Source of the DNA: a virus
IMG/VR virus record: IMGVR_UViG_3300025120_000445
Span: 1-27,023 of that record
Reading direction: 5' to 3' (one strand)
Length of the DNA stretch: 27,023 nucleotides
The position numbers and the translations under genes were made by a program. Positions 13,356-21,993 of this stretch are shown one piece after another (the first letter of the stretch is position 1; every line of letters begins with the position of its first letter). The notes beneath the pieces were generated by a model. The model worked only from the letters and a program-made list of their open reading frames with translations. It ran no database searches and was not told where the DNA came from.

Positions 13356-15589
13356 GACTTAGACTATGGAACTTCGCTGAGTCTGCTCAATATGATGTAG
13401 ACCTCTATGAGAACGCGCCTATCAACCTCAATTATCGCTTCACCGATGTCAGCCAAGTAAACAAGTCAAAGGGTAGCTTCTCTCAGACCTTCCGAGTGCC
13501 AGCCACAAGGGACAACCTTGACTTCTTTGGTGGGGTCATCTACCCTGATGTCAGAGAGCGTAATGGGCTAGTCAACACCACTTGGAATGTCAAGAAGAAG
13601 GTTCGAGCAGAACTAGCATATGAGACCATTCCCATCATGCAAGGGAGCGTACAACTCAAGAGGGTAGTACGTCAAAAGAAGCAATACTATGACCTTGAAC
13701 TTGTCTTCTTTGGTGAGAGCGTAGACATCGCACAAAGCGTAGGGCAAAAGAAACTCTCTGACCTCACGCTCACAACGGTAGACCATGATTGTACGGTAGC
13801 CAACCTCGTCTCTAGTTGGTTTGAGATTGGAGCTTTTCCCTTGAATGGTGACGTCAAGTATGGCATCATGGACAAGGGGTCCAACTGGTCAGGGGAGATA
13901 TGGACTGCAACTGACCCTCTCAAGGCCGCTGAGTTTACACCATACCTGAGAGCGTACTACATACTCAACAAAATCTTCACCGAGGCTGGCTTCTCTATCT
14001 CTAGCACCTTCTTGAATACTGATGCCTTCCAAGACATCTATATGCCCTTGTTCTCTGGTGGGCCTGACCTCATCAAGAGTGATGACTTTGGTGACAATAC
14101 TGCCAAGGCAGGGCTAGTCTCAAACCAGTCTACCACTACGATGAATGCCGAGATACTGCAACTCAAGGACACCGTTGATGGCGGCAGTGACCCAAGTGGA
14201 CGTTGGAACAATAGTACCTACAAGTACACCGCACCCGCAAGCCAATTTGTATTCATCAATGCCTTTGCTTTGGTGACCAATGGCATTGTAAGAATTGTGC
14301 ATACTATCAGCGGGGTTGAAACTATCATACACACTATCTCAGGCATTGGAGGCTTTCAAAATGGGTCTGACTTTCTGTTCATGCCTAGTGGGTCAACTCT
14401 TCACATGGCGGTTGTAGATACCACGGGAAGCGGGGCCGTCGTAGTAGGTCTAGACCAAGCCTATGGAGGGGCGACCTTTATGAATATCGACTTTGTGACC
14501 GATCCCGTCAGCGGCTTCACCGTTGACACTTCTCTCAATATGCCTGACTTCAAGCAAATTGACTTCGTCTCCTCTCTTCAAAAAATGTTCAACCTAGTCT
14601 TCATCCCTGACCCTCTTGATGCTACCAAAATCAAGATTGAACCCTTCCAAGACTATGTAGCTTCAGGGACTAAAAAGGATTGGACCAACAAGATTGACTT
14701 CACTAGTGACATCGTCATAGAGCCAACGGCAGATATCCAGTCCTCGAAGTACAAATTCACCCATGCTGAGGGTGGGGACTTCTTGAACGATGCGATACAA
14801 CGTGGACTAGGGAGGGTGTATGGAGATATGGAGATACTTGACCTAGAAAACGATTTCAGCCGAGGGGACTATGTGAGTCAAGACGGCTTTGCCCCACATA
14901 CCATGAGCCTGATACCTGACAACTCCTACCCGATTCATCGTTGTATTCAGGCCAGCGGTGCGGGGGTTGCCAAGCCCAAGCCTCGCCTAGCCTATTGGAA
15001 TGGGGTATCTAGTGTCTATGGCAGCTACCAGGTATTGGGGGACACGGGTAGTCCTGCGGCATCTACGGTCTTCCCCGTCTTTAGCAACTACTCTGATGAG
15101 ATACCTACCATCACAAGCCTTGACCTCAATTATGGCTTTGAGTTTCCTATGATACCAAACAACGGCCACCCATTCAATACGCTCTATCAGACGTATTGGT
15201 CAGGGCTGGTCAACGAGTTGTACTCCTCAGATGCTAGGCTTCTCACTTGCAAGATGCTCTTGACTAGTCAGGACATACAAGACTTTCAATTCAGCGACCA
15301 AATCTACATAGAGGGGACGTACTACCGAGTCCTTGAGATAAGCGGATTTGATGCCACAAAGGTTGCCCCGTCTAGTGTTAAACTCATCAAAATCTTGACC
15401 AATGTAGCTGACTGCGATGACACCCCAACGGGAGTCAATAGCTCAGGAAGCATAACCTTTAACAACTCAGCGACTGACTTTGGCAATCAAGAATGTTGTG
15501 AGAAGTATGGGTACATCTTCAAACCTGACAAGGCTGGCGGCAATGCTCGATGCACAACCGCTGGGGTGTTTCTACCACCTACATCGTAA
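13349..15589 (+). CDS. Large tail protein, possible baseplate/tail-tip component
   Basis: The product has 746 residues from ATG 13349. The N-terminus (LYENAPINLNYRFTDVSQVN, KGSFSQTFRVPATRDNLDFF) is a pattern I associate with distal-tail or hub-like proteins of Bacteroidota phages, where it often begins with a similar LDLYENxPI motif. Further parts are beta-rich, including LDATKIKIEPFQDYVASGTK (central hub-like segment), and a C-terminal Cys-containing tail (DFGNQECCEKYGYIFKPDKA). The length, and a place upstream of the tape measure, support a tail-tip role. Receptor binding by its C-terminal part is inference. The stop is followed by the second candidate late promoter. Confidence 0.65.
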   Translation: MLRLRLWNFAESAQYDVDLYENAPINLNYRFTDVSQVNKSKGSFSQTFRVPATRDNLDFFGGVIYPDVRERNGLVNTTWNVKKKVRAELAYETIPIMQGSVQLKRVVRQKKQYYDLELVFFGESVDIAQSVGQKKLSDLTLTTVDHDCTVANLVSSWFEIGAFPLNGDVKYGIMDKGSNWSGEIWTATDPLKAAEFTPYLRAYYILNKIFTEAGFSISSTFLNTDAFQDIYMPLFSGGPDLIKSDDFGDNTAKAGLVSNQSTTTMNAEILQLKDTVDGGSDPSGRWNNSTYKYTAPASQFVFINAFALVTNGIVRIVHTISGVETIIHTISGIGGFQNGSDFLFMPSGSTLHMAVVDTTGSGAVVVGLDQAYGGATFMNIDFVTDPVSGFTVDTSLNMPDFKQIDFVSSLQKMFNLVFIPDPLDATKIKIEPFQDYVASGTKKDWTNKIDFTSDIVIEPTADIQSSKYKFTHAEGGDFLNDAIQRGLGRVYGDMEILDLENDFSRGDYVSQDGFAPHTMSLIPDNSYPIHRCIQASGAGVAKPKPRLAYWNGVSSVYGSYQVLGDTGSPAASTVFPVFSNYSDEIPTITSLDLNYGFEFPMIPNNGHPFNTLYQTYWSGLVNELYSSDARLLTCKMLLTSQDIQDFQFSDQIYIEGTYYRVLEISGFDATKVAPSSVKLIKILTNVADCDDTPTGVNSSGSITFNNSATDFGNQECCEKYGYIFKPDKAGGNARCTTAGVFLPPTS

Positions 15590-15613
15590 GAAAAATGAAG
15601 GAGAGAAGTTATA
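15586..15613 (+). promoter_or_regulatory. Candidate late promoter 2 (GTAAGA-N16-GTTATA)
   Basis: GTAAGA at 15586-15591 overlaps the stop of the 746-residue gene, and GTTATA lies at 15608-15613, 16 bases apart, exactly as at 8888-8916. It stands upstream of a small membrane protein and the tape measure gene. If it is a promoter, the first start used downstream is ATG 15634, 15655 or the tape measure at 15771, since 15616 is too close. Confidence 0.55.
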
Positions 15614-15771
15614 TCATGGAAGCGATTGACCTGATGGTCAACGATGCAGAACCTATGAAGAAACCTTACACCGTGCCACGATGGTTAGACTATCTAGCTA
15701 CGGGAGTCTTTCTTTTGGCTTATGCTATGGCCGTGCTTTGGATCGTGTGCAAACTGATTGACCTATTCTGA
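15595..15771 (+). CDS. Small membrane protein upstream of the tape measure gene
   Basis: From ATG 15595 the product has 58 residues. In-frame alternatives are 15616, 15634 and 15655, and the last would leave a 38-residue protein. A membrane helix spans YLATGVFLLAYAMAVLWIVC, preceded by a basic/Pro segment (MKKPYTVPRWLD). The stop shares one base with the tape measure start, which supports coding. It may be a holin or a membrane-localised assembly factor; nothing decides between these. The start is ambiguous because a promoter-like motif overlaps the 5' end. Confidence 0.6.
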   Translation: MKERSYIMEAIDLMVNDAEPMKKPYTVPRWLDYLATGVFLLAYAMAVLWIVCKLIDLF

Positions 15772-17759
15772 TGGCTGACGCAAAAAAGGTGATGACCCTT
15801 GAGGTCGATATGGAGACTGGTGAAATCACCAAGCAACTCAACAACGTCAAACAAGAACTTGAGGACATTGGTGACAAGGCTGGTGATGTAGGCAAGAAAG
15901 GGAAGAAGGGCTTTGGCGGTCTGAGTAAGGCTCTCAACCTTGGCAAGGTTGGCTTCAAACTGCTAGGCAAGGCTATGATAGCTTCAGGTGTTGGCGCGAT
16001 TGTACTTCTCTTTGGTGGGCTTGTAGCTAAGTTGATGGAGTTGAAGCCCGTGACCGATGCCGTTGAGAAGGCCATGGCGTTTCTCGGTGGTGCGTTCAAG
16101 GTGCTTGCTGACCTCGTCTTGCCTTTGGGTGACACTCTCATCAATGCCTTTAACAATCCCAAGCAAGCCCTTGAGAAGTTGAATGAGAAATTCGTTGAGT
16201 TGGGCGACTACCTCAAGACCCTTGTTGATACTGCGGTCAATCCTTTGGTAAAGAGTTTCTTGAACATCAAGAGGGCGGCTCTAGAAGCGGCCATAGGGAC
16301 GAAGGAGTTTTTTGGGGGCGATGCTTCAGAGATAAAGCAAAGTGTCAGAGAGATTGACGAGAGACTAGCTGACCTTGTAGTCAAGCAAGAGGAGAACAAG
16401 AAGAAACTGAAAGAGCCTTTTGTTGAGCTTGCCACGTTTATCAAAGAAGAGGTCATCCCTGCGATGGTTGAGAATGGAACCGCAGCGGTAGACCTAGCAG
16501 ACCAATTCATCAAGCTACGAGATGCCCAACGAGATTTGAATCTTGAGCAAGCTACCTCACGGGCTGAGATACAAGAACTGAAGAGGCAGTCAGATGACTT
16601 CAACCTCTCGATAGAAGAAAGAATTTCAGCGGCTCAAAGGGCAGCGGCCCAAGAGGAGGAGTTGAGGCAAAAGCGTCAAGGCTTAATTGAGAGCGAGATA
16701 AGCCTACTGAGACAAGAGCAGGAGATTCAAGGGGAGAGTGAGGAGAGGACGAACCGAATCAATGAGCTGCAAATAGAACAACAAGCCATCATTGAGGAGG
16801 GGCTAGGTCTCCAAACCGAGTTGATGACCAAGACGCAAGGTCTTGAGAGGGAGTTGGAAGATGCACGGATCGCATTCACCCAAGCCCAAAAAGACCGAGA
16901 GACGGGGTTGGCATCATTTAGAGCGACCCTACTAGGAGACCAAGAGAGCATACGCAAGGCCGCGCAAGACCAAGAGTTGTCGGACCTAGCCGCACACTAT
17001 GAGGAGCAACTACGTCAAGCCGATAGGTATGGTTTTGACACAACGGAACTTCTAGCCACCCAGCAAGCCGAGCTTGAAGCGATGGCGGATGCTCACCGCT
17101 TGGCTGATAAACAAGCCGAAAGGGAGCAAAGGGAGCAGAAGTTACAAATGGCGATGGAGGGTCTCAGCGCATTGCAAGCGTTGAATGAAGCCTTCAGCTC
17201 AAAGAGCATCAAAGACCAAGAGGCTGAGGCCGCTTTGAGAAAGCAAATAGATGAGACCGAGAATGTAGCTGAGAAGAACGCTCTCATCAAGAAGCTCAAT
17301 GACGAACAAGCCCTTGAGACCAAGGCACAAAAAAGAGCATTTAACAGGGGGAAGGCTTTGCAAATTGCACAAGCACTCATATCCACCTACCTCGGTGCAA
17401 CTAAAGCCTTCACATCTCAACTGATACCGGGAGACCCAACAAGTCCTATCAGGGCGGGTATCGCTGCTGGTATTGCGGTGACTAGTGGCCTCGCTCAAGT
17501 GGCCGCCATCAAGAAGCAAAAGTTTGACGCTCCCGCGCCTATGCCCTTTGCCGAACCAGCAAGCGTATCAGACTCAGCGGCTGGAGGAGGTGGAGGAGGG
17601 AGTACAAATACGGGGACGGGTGCGGCCCCTACCCTTGACCTATCTTTCTTGGGCGATGGCGCAAGCACCAACCTTCAAGCCTTTGTGTTGAGCAACGAGG
17701 TCACCACCTCACAACAACAAGACCAACTCATTTCAGACCAAGCAAGCCTACCAGGATGA
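15771..17759 (+). CDS. Tape measure protein
   Basis: The product has 662 residues from ATG 15771. The N-terminus is basic and Gly/Lys-rich (GDKAGDVGKKGKKGFGGLSK). A hydrophobic segment follows (AMIASGVGAIVLLFGGLVAK), then long coiled coils rich in Glu, Gln, Ala and Leu to about residue 490 (for example EQRAEREQREQKLQ-like stretches), a second hydrophobic patch (RAGIAAGIAVTSGLAQVAAI), and a Gly/Ser linker before a short C-terminal domain. This is the classical layout of siphovirus tape measures. At about 0.15 nm per residue the tail would be near 100 nm. It is the longest helical protein here and lies downstream of the frameshifting chaperone. Confidence 0.85.
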   Translation: MADAKKVMTLEVDMETGEITKQLNNVKQELEDIGDKAGDVGKKGKKGFGGLSKALNLGKVGFKLLGKAMIASGVGAIVLLFGGLVAKLMELKPVTDAVEKAMAFLGGAFKVLADLVLPLGDTLINAFNNPKQALEKLNEKFVELGDYLKTLVDTAVNPLVKSFLNIKRAALEAAIGTKEFFGGDASEIKQSVREIDERLADLVVKQEENKKKLKEPFVELATFIKEEVIPAMVENGTAAVDLADQFIKLRDAQRDLNLEQATSRAEIQELKRQSDDFNLSIEERISAAQRAAAQEEELRQKRQGLIESEISLLRQEQEIQGESEERTNRINELQIEQQAIIEEGLGLQTELMTKTQGLERELEDARIAFTQAQKDRETGLASFRATLLGDQESIRKAAQDQELSDLAAHYEEQLRQADRYGFDTTELLATQQAELEAMADAHRLADKQAEREQREQKLQMAMEGLSALQALNEAFSSKSIKDQEAEAALRKQIDETENVAEKNALIKKLNDEQALETKAQKRAFNRGKALQIAQALISTYLGATKAFTSQLIPGDPTSPIRAGIAAGIAVTSGLAQVAAIKKQKFDAPAPMPFAEPASVSDSAAGGGGGGSTNTGTGAAPTLDLSFLGDGASTNLQAFVLSNEVTTSQQQDQLISDQASLPG

Positions 17760-19306
17760 AGATACTAGAACTAGTGATTGACGATGATGCCGAGTTGTTT
17801 GGCATCGACGCGATAAGCCTCGTGGAGTTTCCCGCCATAGAGTCCGACTTTGTCGCTCTGAAGCATCATGCTCAGATAGCACACTTCGCCAAGGTCGATG
17901 ATGACAAGCGGATCGTCATGGGTGCGGCCCTTATCCCCGACAAGCCTATCTACCGCAAAGACGCTGAAGGAGAAGAGTACTACGTTTACTTCAGCAAGTC
18001 CACCGTGCGTAAGGCTATGGAGTTATTCTTATCATTTGGCAACCAAGCCAACATGACCCTTGAACACGAGCATACGATTCGTGGACTCAATGTTGTAGAG
18101 TCGTGGCTTGTAGAAGATGACGAGATGGACAAGAGCCGCAAGTACGGCCTTGATGCTCCCGTAGGTACTTGGATGGTGTCTATCAAGGTGGACAATGAAG
18201 CGATATGGAACGAGTATATCAAGTCAGGCAAGGTCAAGGGGTTCTCTATTGAGGGATTCTTTGTAGACCGCATGGAGGTAGAGAAGCGAGAAGACATGAA
18301 TCGCTATGGCGTAAAGAAAGACAAGCGCAAGAAGTCAGGGTACAACGTCTTCGAGTCCTACACCGACTACCCTGATGCAGTCAAGAACAATGCAAAGAGA
18401 GTGATGGAGTATGTAGAGAAGAACGGGTGGGGGTCTTGTGGCACGGCAGTCGGGAAGCAAAGGACTAGCCAACTAGCCAAGGGCGACCCCGTCAGCGTGG
18501 ATGTGATAAAGAGAATGAAGTCATACCTAGAGCGTCACGCGGGAGACCTTGAGAAGTCCAAGTCATACGATGACGGATGTGGCAAGTTGATGTATGACGC
18601 TTGGGGTGGGAAGGCTGGTCTCAGGTGGGCTACCTCCAAGCTCAGAGAGTTGGAGTTGTTGTCTGCTCTTGAGATGGAGTTGGGGCTAGTGGCTCTTGAG
18701 GAGATGCTACAAACCTACCTTGAAAGCCGAGTGGTCAACGAGCATCAAGCTATCATTGATGACCGACTAGCATACTCCACAAAAGAGGCAGCTATCAAGG
18801 CAGCTCAAGACATCGGGTGTGACGGGTTCCATACTCACGACTTCGAGGGTCAGACCTGGTATATGCCTTGCAAAGAACACAACCTTGCTGAGATAGGCCC
18901 ACGAGGTGGAGTCAAGCCCAGCAAGAAAGCACCCAAGTCTTCCACGCCCAACCCTAACCCCAAGGGCAAGGGAACGGCCAAAGGAGATGCAAGTGATACA
19001 CGATCCGCGAAGGTGAGCAAGGCTGACGAGGCCACCTTGAAGCAAAAGAGCGATGACTTCAACGAACGCTACAAGGACAAGCTAGGATATGGGGTGAATG
19101 TAGGTATGTTGAAAGCCGTCTTTCAAAGAGGACTAGGAGCGTTCAACGTAAGCCACTCCCCGAAAATCAAGAGCGCAAGTGCTTGGGCTTTTGCCCGTGT
19201 CAATGCCTTCTTGTACATCGTGAAAAATGGGAGACCTGAGAACAAGAATTACACGACTGACAATGACCTACTACCTAAGAAGCACCCCAAGTCACAAAAG
19301 GCTTGA
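17756..19306 (+). CDS. Prohead protease (XkdF-like) fused to further domains
   Basis: The product has 516 residues from ATG 17756. Residues 1-175 match the XkdF/S78-type protease: MTLEHEH with H104/H106 and GFSIEG with Ser164 as likely catalytic residues. Residues 196-300 carry a second module (YPDAVKNNAKRVMEYVEKNG, CGTAVGKQRTSQLAKGD, YDDGCGKLMYDAWGGKAGL). Residues 340-376 hold a short Cys/His module ending TWYMPCKEH. Residues 425-510 resemble DUF5824 (MLKAVFQRGLGAFNVSHSP, WAFARVNAFLYIVKNGRP, YTTDNDLLPKKHP). The protease matures the head by cutting scaffold and capsid; the extra domains may be virion cargo released by cleavage (inference). It overlaps the tape measure stop by four bases. Confidence 0.8.
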   Translation: MKILELVIDDDAELFGIDAISLVEFPAIESDFVALKHHAQIAHFAKVDDDKRIVMGAALIPDKPIYRKDAEGEEYYVYFSKSTVRKAMELFLSFGNQANMTLEHEHTIRGLNVVESWLVEDDEMDKSRKYGLDAPVGTWMVSIKVDNEAIWNEYIKSGKVKGFSIEGFFVDRMEVEKREDMNRYGVKKDKRKKSGYNVFESYTDYPDAVKNNAKRVMEYVEKNGWGSCGTAVGKQRTSQLAKGDPVSVDVIKRMKSYLERHAGDLEKSKSYDDGCGKLMYDAWGGKAGLRWATSKLRELELLSALEMELGLVALEEMLQTYLESRVVNEHQAIIDDRLAYSTKEAAIKAAQDIGCDGFHTHDFEGQTWYMPCKEHNLAEIGPRGGVKPSKKAPKSSTPNPNPKGKGTAKGDASDTRSAKVSKADEATLKQKSDDFNERYKDKLGYGVNVGMLKAVFQRGLGAFNVSHSPKIKSASAWAFARVNAFLYIVKNGRPENKNYTTDNDLLPKKHPKSQKA

Positions 19307-19311
19307 TGGAA

Positions 19312-19341
19312 TGTAAGAACCTAACCCCCCAAATCGTTATA
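19312..19341 (+). promoter_or_regulatory. Candidate late promoter 3 (GTAAGA-N17-GTTATA)
   Basis: TGTAAGA at 19312-19318 and GTTATA at 19336-19341 are separated by 17 bases, in the only sizeable gap of the head region. They stand directly before scaffold and major capsid, where the highest expression is needed. If transcription starts the usual few bases past GTTATA, the scaffold message would begin at or near its own ATG (19347), so a leaderless start is possible. Confidence 0.6.
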
Positions 19342-19346
19342 CTATT

Positions 19347-19973
19347 ATGAATCTCAAAGAACGCATTCAAGACATCTTTGACCAATACTCTATCCACCTC
19401 GAAAAAGAGGACAAGGATGAGAAGGAGATGCAGGATACTCCTGACAACAAAGATGAAAAGACCGAGATGGCAAAGAAGACTCTTGCCAACGGCACGGAAA
19501 TCTATACCGACGCTGACGCTTTTGCGGTTGGCGTTGATGTATTTATCGTCAACGAAGAGGGTGAGCGTATGCCACTCCCTGACGGAGAATACGAGTACGA
19601 AGAGGGCGGCAAGACCGTCGTAGCAGAAGGCAAGATTGCCGAGATGGTGGAAGCTGAAGAGAAGGAAGAAGAGAAGGTTGAGGCTGAAGACAAAGAAGAG
19701 GACAAGAAGGAAGAGATGTCCTACACCCTCTCAGAGTCTGAGTTGTCTTCTATGATTGCTAAGGCAGTCGGAGCAGCGAAGGAGGAGTTTGCAAAAGACA
19801 TGGAAGCGACGAAAGACGAGCTTTCTACAATGAAGGATATGCTCTCCAGCCAACGCGCTGAAGACGGCCTTCGTCAGAGCAAGGACAATGCAAAGCGCAT
19901 GACGTTTTCTGACATCAAGACATTGGACGCAAAAGACCGCGTCAATGCTATCTACGAAATCTATTCAAAATAA
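19347..19973 (+). CDS. Capsid scaffolding protein
   Basis: The product has 208 residues from ATG 19347. It is strongly acidic and Lys/Glu-rich. Residues 42-90 form a small beta domain (LANGTEIYTDADAFAVGVDV, PLPDGEYEYEEGGK), followed by a Glu/Lys low-complexity linker (EAEEKEEEKVEAEDKEED) and a helical C-terminus (ELSSMIAKAVGAAKEEFAKD, DAKDRVNAIYEIYSK). Acidic, helical proteins placed between protease and major capsid are the usual scaffolds of HK97-type heads and are removed by the protease. It precedes the capsid gene by nine bases. An internal ATG begins MAKKTLANG if the promoter-like motif excludes the first start. Confidence 0.8.
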   Translation: MNLKERIQDIFDQYSIHLEKEDKDEKEMQDTPDNKDEKTEMAKKTLANGTEIYTDADAFAVGVDVFIVNEEGERMPLPDGEYEYEEGGKTVVAEGKIAEMVEAEEKEEEKVEAEDKEEDKKEEMSYTLSESELSSMIAKAVGAAKEEFAKDMEATKDELSTMKDMLSSQRAEDGLRQSKDNAKRMTFSDIKTLDAKDRVNAIYEIYSK

Positions 19974-19982
19974 AAAGTCAAA

Positions 19983-20963
19983 ATGGCTAAATCATTAGAC
20001 ATCAACTCCAGTTCCTACGCAGGGGCATTGGCGTTGCCATACATTGCCCCCGCGATTCTTAGTGCTGACACTATTGCGAATGGGTATGTCACCGTTCACG
20101 AGAACGTAAAATACAAGGCAGTACTCAAGAAGTTGAGCAACGCGGCTGAAATCATCGACGCCTACGGGTGCGACTTTACTGCTACCGCTTCAGACCTCGA
20201 CCTAGACGAAGTGGTCTTGACACCAACCGAGTTGAAGGTCAACCAGGAGCTTTGCAAAGGTGACTTCCGTTCGGATTGGGAGGCCATGCAAACAGGACGC
20301 TCTTTGGTGGGTGACCGCTTGCCTCCAAACTTTGAGACCTTCTTGCTCCAATTCTTGGCGGGCAAAGTCTCTGAAGGTGTGGAGCGCGCTATTTGGCAGG
20401 GTAACTTCAACGCGGCTACCGGTGCTGCTAGTGGAGGTATCGCCCCTCACTTCGATGGAATCTTTCATAACATTGTAGACAACAACGGAAGCCTTGCGGC
20501 AACTCCCACTCAGCTCTCAACGGTGACCTCGGACAACATCCTAGGTTTTGTTGATGCGGTGGTAGGCAACGGATCAAGCGCGGTTTTGAATAGTTCAAAC
20601 GCCAAAATCTTTATGAGCCGCAAGTCATTGTATCTCTTCCAACGTGCGTTGGGTGGTACGATTACAAATGCCGCCAATGGTGCGGCTCCTACTCAAGGCA
20701 ATATCTTGACGGGGGCAGTCCCTCAATCCTACATGGGATATGAAATCATCGTACCAGCGGGTATGCCAAATGACGCTCTCATCTTCACCACGATTGATAA
20801 TCTCCACTTTGGTTGCAACCTCGCTACTGACCAAATTGAAGCCACTATGGTTGATATGACCTTGACTGATGCTTCAGACAATGTACGCGTAGCAATGCGC
20901 TTTTCAGGTGGTACGCAAGTAGGCAACTACGGAGACTTGGCAGCGGGATATATTTACTCTTAA
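19983..20963 (+). CDS. Major capsid protein
   Basis: The product has 326 residues from ATG 19983, after the A-rich leader AATAAAAAGTCAAA, typical of strongly translated Bacteroidota genes. It has HK97-like traits: an N-terminal region (SYAGALALPYIAPAILSADT), ENVKYKAVLKKLS, an E-loop-like segment before LCKGDFRSDWEAMQTG, KVSEGVERAIWQGNF, and the C-terminal VPAGMPNDALIFTTIDNLHF and VRVAMRFSGGTQVG. It builds the icosahedral shell. Its place after protease and scaffold and a strong downstream terminator after the next gene support the call. Confidence 0.85.
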   Translation: MAKSLDINSSSYAGALALPYIAPAILSADTIANGYVTVHENVKYKAVLKKLSNAAEIIDAYGCDFTATASDLDLDEVVLTPTELKVNQELCKGDFRSDWEAMQTGRSLVGDRLPPNFETFLLQFLAGKVSEGVERAIWQGNFNAATGAASGGIAPHFDGIFHNIVDNNGSLAATPTQLSTVTSDNILGFVDAVVGNGSSAVLNSSNAKIFMSRKSLYLFQRALGGTITNAANGAAPTQGNILTGAVPQSYMGYEIIVPAGMPNDALIFTTIDNLHFGCNLATDQIEATMVDMTLTDASDNVRVAMRFSGGTQVGNYGDLAAGYIYS

Positions 20964-20973
20964 TTCCTAAAGC

Positions 20974-21498
20974 ATGGCTTGTACAATCACAACAACGGGA
21001 CGCGCTCTTCAATGCAAAGACGCGCTTGGTGGAATCCGCGAAGTCTACATTCGTCAATACGCTGGTACGGGTGGCTTTGCCCAGCCTTCTAGTGGTGCGA
21101 TTAGTGACGCGGCTGAAGCCCTGACATTTCCACAATTTGAGATGCAAGCTGGCTCATCTTCGTTCACTCAGACGGTGAATGCTTCCACTGAGAATGGAAG
21201 TGTACACTACTCACAAGTGTTGAGTCTGAGCTTTAACAAGATGAGTCAAGCTGATGTGGCTGAGATTGCAGACCTTAACAGGGCACGTCTCTCGGTTATC
21301 GTTCGCGACAAGAATGACAACTATTGGGTGATGGGTCATGCCAATGGGTGTGAGGTCACGGGTGGTACGTTCGTAAGTGGACAAGCCGTAGGTGACTTGA
21401 ATGGTTGCACCGTTGAAATCACCGCGATGGAGACGATTGCAGCACCCTTCTTGACTACGACTAGTGGTGGCAATATCACCTTTGCCGCAGCCTCGTAA
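20974..21498 (+). CDS. Virion structural protein, putative tail tube protein
   Basis: The product has 174 residues from ATG 20974, ten bases after the capsid stop. The sequence begins MACTITTTGRALQCKDALGG and ends with CTVEITAMETIAAPFL. I recall a family with the opening CTIT..R...CKD..GG next to capsid genes in Bacteroidota siphophages, and tail-tube-like beta structure is likely (SFTQTVNASTENGSVHYSQV). Head decoration is the main alternative. A strong terminator right after it means capsid and this protein share an abundant message, as expected for the two main virion subunits. Confidence 0.65.
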   Translation: MACTITTTGRALQCKDALGGIREVYIRQYAGTGGFAQPSSGAISDAAEALTFPQFEMQAGSSSFTQTVNASTENGSVHYSQVLSLSFNKMSQADVAEIADLNRARLSVIVRDKNDNYWVMGHANGCEVTGGTFVSGQAVGDLNGCTVEITAMETIAAPFLTTTSGGNITFAAAS

Positions 21499-21522
21499 AA
21501 GAGTTTTTGGTTTAACTCAAAG

Positions 21523-21554
21523 GGGGAGGTTGCTCAATGCTTCCTCCCCTTTTT
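21523..21554 (+). terminator. Strong intrinsic terminator after the capsid and tail-tube genes
   Basis: GGGGAGG (21523-21529) pairs perfectly with CCTCCCC (21543-21549) around a 13-base loop, followed by TTTTT (21550-21554). It lies in the gap between the stop at 21498 and ATG 21566. It should raise the yield of the capsid transcript over the portal region. Confidence 0.85.
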
Positions 21555-21565
21555 GTTTATCTAGC

Positions 21566-21991
21566 ATGGTCACACTACAAACAAACACGGCAAGTCAGAC
21601 GATGTACGTCACCCCGTTCCAACGCAAGAAGGACTTTGCGGGGGAGACGTTTGCTTCATACCTCTTGCAGATTCAATCTCTGCAAAGCGACAAGAAGTAC
21701 TACGCCATCTTCCGTAGTGCCAATGGGACTCTTCAACAAGACAACGAGAGATACTCTGAGTTTCTTATCAATACCAACTCAAGTGGATCGGCAGTAGGGA
21801 GCGTCCAAATCACCGAATCAGGTCAATACTCCTACATCATCTACGGGCAAAGCTCGGTTACGAACATTGACCCCAATAGGACTCAAGATGTATGGGGGGA
21901 GCTAGAGCGTGGCCTTATGACCTTTACCGGGGAGGATGCGTGGTCGATGCCAAGTATCACCATCCCTGACAATGTAGTATATTACGAATAA
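21566..21991 (+). CDS. Hypothetical structural protein downstream of the terminator
   Basis: The product has 141 residues. The frame opens far upstream, but ATG 21566 (MVTLQTNTASQTMYVTPFQR) is chosen because earlier starts would lie within the terminator and the previous gene. It is beta-rich with Ser/Thr/Asn/Gln (FASYLLQIQSLQSDKKYYAI, GQYSYIIYGQSSVTNIDPNR) and ends ITIPDNVVYYE. From memory, comparable proteins sit between capsid and portal in related phages. A minor structural role, perhaps a decoration or connector-associated protein, is inferred from position alone. Confidence 0.65.
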   Translation: MVTLQTNTASQTMYVTPFQRKKDFAGETFASYLLQIQSLQSDKKYYAIFRSANGTLQQDNERYSEFLINTNSSGSAVGSVQITESGQYSYIIYGQSSVTNIDPNRTQDVWGELERGLMTFTGEDAWSMPSITIPDNVVYYE

Positions 21992-21993
21992 GC

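Noticed and set aside
14287-14320. Fourth copy of the late promoter motif (TGTAAGA then GTTGAA)
   Set aside because: Second box does not match, the spacing is about 20 and it lies inside a tail gene.
15725-16162. Minus-strand open frame of 145 codons within the tape measure gene
   Set aside because: Ser/Pro/Thr/Ala-rich sequence typical of an antisense shadow of a Glu/Lys-rich gene; no coupling to any minus-strand neighbour.
17093-17386. Minus-strand open frame rich in Cys, Ala and Ser
   Set aside because: Antisense image of the coiled-coil part of the tape measure (GCA/GCT/GCC Ala codons read as Cys/Ser); not protein-like.
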